A DNA stretch of 17,402 nucleotides, from positions 1-17,402 of the forward strand of contig JBOHWL010000240.1 of NCBI GenBank assembly GCA_050736615.1, written 5' to 3'. The position numbers and the translations under genes were made by a program. Of the stretch, positions 14,367-17,402 are shown piece after piece; position 1 is the first letter of the stretch; each line of letters begins with the position of its first letter. The notes under the pieces are model-generated. The model had not been told where the DNA came from. It was given only the letters and a program-made list of their open reading frames with translations, and searched no databases. The DNA is from JBOHWJ01 sp050736615. Lineage in GTDB: Bacteria > Desulfobacterota > Binatia > Binatales > Binataceae.

Positions 14367-15602
14367 CTATTGCACGGCGGTACGGCGGCGCTTTAGAAGA
14401 TTCACATCGAATTTAAACATGCGCGCGGCGTTGAGGCCCAGCACCTGGGCGCGCTGATGGTCGTTGAGGCAGCTCATTTCGCGCTCAATCGCGGCGGCGG
14501 AATGTGGCCAGGTCCCTTCCGCATGCGGATAATCGTTGGCCCACATGAAGTTTTCGACCAGATCGAATTTCTCCGCCAATTCGAGCCCGGCTGGGTCTTC
14601 CTGGAAGGTCGCGGCGCCATGCTGACGGAAGTATTCGCTGGGTAATTTTTTTAGCTTCGGATAGGCCCACAGATGATGCTTGCGATAGGCCTCGTCCATC
14701 GCGCCGAGCGCCCACGGCACCCATCCGATGCCGCATTCGACCGCCGCAAAGCGAATTTTCGGAAAGCGTTCGAGCACGCCCGAAGCGCAGACATTGGCGA
14801 TCGGCTCAATTGTCGGCGACAGCGAATGCGAGACGTAATTGATCACGGCGCCGCCGTCGGCGCGCGCCGCGCGCGGGTCGCGCCCGGTCGAGACGTGAAA
14901 CGTGATGGGCAGGTCGCAGTCCTCGACCACCGCCCATAGCGGATCATAAAGCGGCAGGTTGTAATTCGGATGACGCGCGTCATGCGCACCGAAAATCGGC
15001 TTGCACGGCAAGGTCACGCCGCGAAATCCCATCCGCGCGACACGCTTGATTTCGTCGATCGCAAGCGCGACATCGGCGGTCATAATCGCCGCCATCGGCG
15101 ACATGAAATCGTTGTAAGGGCCGTAAACTTCCCACGCCCAGTCGTTCCACACGCGGCATTGCGCGGCGCCGAACTCCGGGTCCGGCGTCGCCCACATTGC
15201 CAAGCCCTTGTTGGGGAAGACGATCTCGGCGTCGATGCCATCGCGCGTATGGTCGCGAATGCGATCGAGCGGATCGCGCCCGGCTAGTCCGCGCAGCCGA
15301 TCCTCGCCGCCTTTGGGCGCGTCTTCGAGATTGCGCACGCGCACGCGCGAGCGCTGATAACCCTCGACCACGGTCCATCGCTCGCCTTTCTCGTCAACTT
15401 CGACATGGGGCAGGCGCGCGCGGAATTTCATATCGATGCGCTCCCACCACAGTTTGCTCGGCTCGTTGACATGACAATCGGCGGAGATCATCAGGTATTT
15501 GTTGGGGTCGTCCGGATGCGCGGTGCGGCTCCAGCCCTGATGGCCCGGCGTCTCCAAGCGCCAGCGGTTTTTCTCATCGACTTGATTGGTTTCTTCGATC
15601 AT
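14367..15602 (-). CDS. Amidohydrolase family protein (Amidohydro_2)
   Basis: 411 residues, same superfamily as the gene at 12377 but clearly diverged. A polar N-terminal 35 residues precede MISADCHVNEP (38-48), the metal motif with Asp42, His44 and Glu47. GVTLPCKPIFGAHD (about 195-208), LPITFHVSTGRDPR with His236, AAVECGIGWVPWALGAMDE near 286-304 and ANDYPHAEGTWPHS with Asp357 complete the barrel pattern. Such proteins hydrolyse or decarboxylate aromatic or cyclic substrates; this type is common beside LLM oxidoreductases and acyl-CoA genes in uncultured bacteria. The ATG at 15602 has GAGG about seven bases ahead. A hairpin repeat fills the gap to dapA upstream, so it is probably transcribed separately. 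Confidence 0.87.
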   Translation of the reverse strand: MIEETNQVDEKNRWRLETPGHQGWSRTAHPDDPNKYLMISADCHVNEPSKLWWERIDMKFRARLPHVEVDEKGERWTVVEGYQRSRVRVRNLEDAPKGGEDRLRGLAGRDPLDRIRDHTRDGIDAEIVFPNKGLAMWATPDPEFGAAQCRVWNDWAWEVYGPYNDFMSPMAAIMTADVALAIDEIKRVARMGFRGVTLPCKPIFGAHDARHPNYNLPLYDPLWAVVEDCDLPITFHVSTGRDPRAARADGGAVINYVSHSLSPTIEPIANVCASGVLERFPKIRFAAVECGIGWVPWALGAMDEAYRKHHLWAYPKLKKLPSEYFRQHGAATFQEDPAGLELAEKFDLVENFMWANDYPHAEGTWPHSAAAIEREMSCLNDHQRAQVLGLNAARMFKFDVNLLKRRRTAVQ

Positions 15603-15673
15603 TGCACGCCTCTGACAGTGGATTGGCTTCTCATTTTCGTCAGCCTGAACGTGTGTGAAGATTTTGTTTGTCT

Positions 15674-15764
15674 GTCATTCCGAGCACAGCGAGGAATCCC
15701 GGATCTTTCTGCTTTTCCTGTGTTTTTCGGGATTCTTCACTTCGAAAACTCCGTTCAGAATGAC
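15674..15764 (+). repeat. Asymmetric hairpin repeat, copy 3, with a trailing partial copy
   Basis: The left arm GTCATTCCGAGCACAGCG...GAATCCCGG (15674-15702), spacer ATCTTTCTGCTTTTCC and right arm CGGGATTCTTCACTTCG...GAATGAC (15728-15764) match copy 1 in order and orientation, including the longer right arm. A further partial arm, GTGAAGCGCAGGATGAC, lies at about 15784-15800. The repeat sits 3' of dapA, in the gap before the amidohydrolase. Confidence 0.8.
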
Positions 15765-15819
15765 AAAAATTCACAGACTCTGAGTGAAGCGCAGGATGAC
15801 AAAGAAAGACTCGTTGGCA

Positions 15820-16695
15820 TTAAATGAGGCGTAGCTCCTTCATCACCGTGCTCAGCTTCTCGGCCGCCGCCGCGCTCATTGGTGTAAGCGGCATGCGCAT
15901 CTCGTTGGTACACTTGCCCATCATGGCGCAAGCCTGCTTGACGGGAATCGGATTGGTCTCCAAAAATAGCGCGCGCGTCAACGGCAGCAGGCGGTAATGG
16001 ATTTCCCGTGCCTTTGCGAAATCATTGTCGAGCGCCGCCGCCGCCATCTCGTGCATCTCACGCGGCATCACGTTGGTCACCACAGAAACCACGCCCTTGG
16101 CGCCCATCGCCATCAACGGCAGCGTCAACGAATCGTCGCCCGACAACAGGGTCAGCCGTTCGCCGCACAGCTTCATGATATCCGCGCACTGGTCCATCGA
16201 GCCGGAGGCTTCCTTGATGCCCGCGACGTTTTTAATTTCACACATGCGCGCGAAGGTTTCCGGCAGGATATTCGAGCCGGTGCGTCCCGGGATGTTGTAA
16301 ACGAACAAAGGTAAATCGACGGCGGCGGCAACGGTCTTGTAATGCCGAAAGATGCCATCCTGGGTCGGCTTGTTGTAATAAGGTGAAATCATGAGCGCGC
16401 CGTCGGCGCGCGCCTCACGCGCGAACGTGGTCAGCCGGATCGCCTCGGCGGTTGAGTTCGAACCGGTCCCCGCCAGCACCGGCACGCGGTGGCGCGCCTG
16501 CTCGATGACCGTGTTAATCACCTGCTCATGTTCGGCATGCGTGAGCGTCGCCGATTCGCCAGTCGAGCCGCATGGCACCAGGCCGTCGATCCCCGACTGA
16601 ATTTGCCATTCGGCCAACTCGCGCAGCGCCGCCAAGTCGACCACGCCATCACGAAACGGTGTGATAATTGCCGAGAAGGCCCCGTTGAACATCAT
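15820..16695 (-). CDS. dapA: 4-hydroxy-tetrahydrodipicolinate synthase
   Basis: 291 residues. It condenses pyruvate with aspartate semialdehyde as the first committed step of diaminopimelate and lysine synthesis, in the cytoplasm. The numbering matches the well-studied E. coli enzyme: Schiff-base Lys161 (AGIKEASG), Tyr133 and Arg138 (VYNIPGRT), Tyr107 (SPYYNKP) and Thr45 (GSTGES; position 44 is Ser instead of Thr). Length is typical. The frame opens with TTG ATG ATG; the ATG at 16695 is chosen because GGAGG lies six bases before it, while 16692 is also possible. It lies 23 bases behind the dapF stop and is almost certainly in the same operon. A hairpin repeat follows its stop and may end or trim the transcript. 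Confidence 0.96.
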   Translation of the reverse strand: MMFNGAFSAIITPFRDGVVDLAALRELAEWQIQSGIDGLVPCGSTGESATLTHAEHEQVINTVIEQARHRVPVLAGTGSNSTAEAIRLTTFAREARADGALMISPYYNKPTQDGIFRHYKTVAAAVDLPLFVYNIPGRTGSNILPETFARMCEIKNVAGIKEASGSMDQCADIMKLCGERLTLLSGDDSLTLPLMAMGAKGVVSVVTNVMPREMHEMAAAALDNDFAKAREIHYRLLPLTRALFLETNPIPVKQACAMMGKCTNEMRMPLTPMSAAAAEKLSTVMKELRLI

Positions 16696-16718
16696 CAATG
16701 ACCTCCGATTCCCAGCTT

Positions 16719-17402
16719 TTACGCCACTTCATCGTCGCGCAGATCGATTGTGCCGCGAAACACCTCGACCGCCTCACCCGTCATGAAGACGTGATTCGCC
16801 TCGTCGCCATGCTCGCGCCATTCGAGTTCCAGATTGCCACCGCGCAACGCCACGATGGCGCGGCACTCCGCACGGCCGGTCAGCGCGGCAGCGACCAGCG
16901 CGGCACATGCGCCGGTGCCACACGCCAGCGTCTCGCCCGAACCACGCTCCCATACTCGCATTCGCAGCCGGTCGCGCGCGAGCGGCAGGATGAATTCGGT
17001 ATTGACGCGGCGCGGGAAGAAGCGATGATGCTCGAACTGCCGGCCCAATCGGGCAAATTCGTGATCGTCGAGGGCCAAGATCTTTTCGTCTTCGACGAAG
17101 ACCACGCAATGTGGATTGCCCATCGAGACCGCAGTGATCAGCCAATTACGGCCCGCGACCTCGAGTGGATATTCGATCACACGGCCATCCTGATCCACAG
17201 GAATTTCACGGCCTTCGAGCAGCGGCGCGCCCATATCGACGGTCGCCTCGGATGGCCGCCCGTAGCCATCAAAGCCGAGTTTGACTGACTTGACGCCGCA
17301 ATCGGTTTCGACCATTACCGGATTGGCCGCTGCCTTGGCGAGTTCGTAATGCAATCGCGCCAGGCAGCGGATGCCATTGCCGCACATCTCGCCGCGGCTG
17401 CC
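16719..17402 (-). CDS. dapF: Diaminopimelate epimerase, 5'-truncated by the window edge
   Basis: 227 residues are visible from the window edge to the TAA at 16719-16721; the first roughly 65 residues are outside. The enzyme converts LL- to meso-diaminopimelate for lysine and peptidoglycan. Both catalytic cysteines are present: MCGNG close to the right edge and LACGTGAC further on. GNPHCVVF, RRVNTEF and WERGSGETLACGTGA are diagnostic, and GEAVEVFRGTI near the end is typical. The frame is open through position 17402, reading GSRGE before MCGNG, as expected of an uninterrupted gene. dapA follows within 23 bases, giving a dapF-dapA order. Confidence 0.96.
   Translation of the reverse strand, partial: GSRGEMCGNGIRCLARLHYELAKAAANPVMVETDCGVKSVKLGFDGYGRPSEATVDMGAPLLEGREIPVDQDGRVIEYPLEVAGRNWLITAVSMGNPHCVVFVEDEKILALDDHEFARLGRQFEHHRFFPRRVNTEFILPLARDRLRMRVWERGSGETLACGTGACAALVAAALTGRAECRAIVALRGGNLELEWREHGDEANHVFMTGEAVEVFRGTIDLRDDEVA

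Noticed and set aside
16696..16698. TTG start of dapA
   Set aside because: An ATG follows at once with better spacing from GGAGG; the alternative start is unnecessary.

Overview
The window looks like a chromosomal stretch of a GC-rich, uncultured soil or sediment-type bacterium with a Gram-negative envelope. Three things point that way: an AsmA-family protein, GT-C membrane glycosyltransferases, and a pairing of F420/flavin-type luciferase-like oxidoreductase with several Amidohydro_2 enzymes. That mix, plus dispersed hairpin repeats with arms of the GTCATTCTGAGCG type, fits Candidatus Binatota or a related Desulfobacterota/Acidobacteria/Rokubacteria lineage. The taxonomic guess is inference; no rRNA or phylogenetic marker is complete here.

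Layout. 1-119: tail of an unrecognised gene. 201-1088 (-): HSL-type alpha/beta hydrolase. 1169-1918: a decayed beta-helix (pentapeptide-like) membrane-protein gene abutting a 149-bp MITE-like element with perfect 18-bp terminal inverted repeats. 1916-5451 (-): two polytopic GT-C glycosyltransferase-like proteins; the first carries an in-frame translated fragment of the dispersed repeat and takes its stop codon from the MITE end. 5452-6900: an accessory, decaying stretch with a frameshifted conserved-hypothetical remnant, a low-GC orphan ORF and a gene-free segment. 6906-8408 (+): an SplB-like radical SAM protein and a small coiled-coil protein. 8653-11127 (-): AsmA-family protein. 11384-13561 (+): LLM oxidoreductase and Amidohydro_2 protein, probably one transcript. 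13659-14300 (+): Phd/VapC toxin-antitoxin module whose toxin start appears disturbed. 14367-15602 (-): a second Amidohydro_2 protein. 15820-17402 (-): dapA and the 3' part of dapF, tightly spaced, for lysine/diaminopimelate synthesis.

How the pieces relate. dapF-dapA is a normal biosynthetic operon. The LLM oxidoreductase and the two amidohydrolases look like parts of a catabolic or decarboxylating capacity, with a TA module between the two amidohydrolases. The most distinctive signal is a family of asymmetric hairpin repeats: three full copies at 1799-1891, 8429-8537 and 15674-15764, all just 3' of genes, and partial copies at 2531-2567 (inside a coding region) and about 15782-15800. One full copy is nested inside the terminal repeats of the MITE-like element, suggesting how the family may move. 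I found no CRISPR array, tRNA, rRNA, prophage or convincing new multi-gene defence system.
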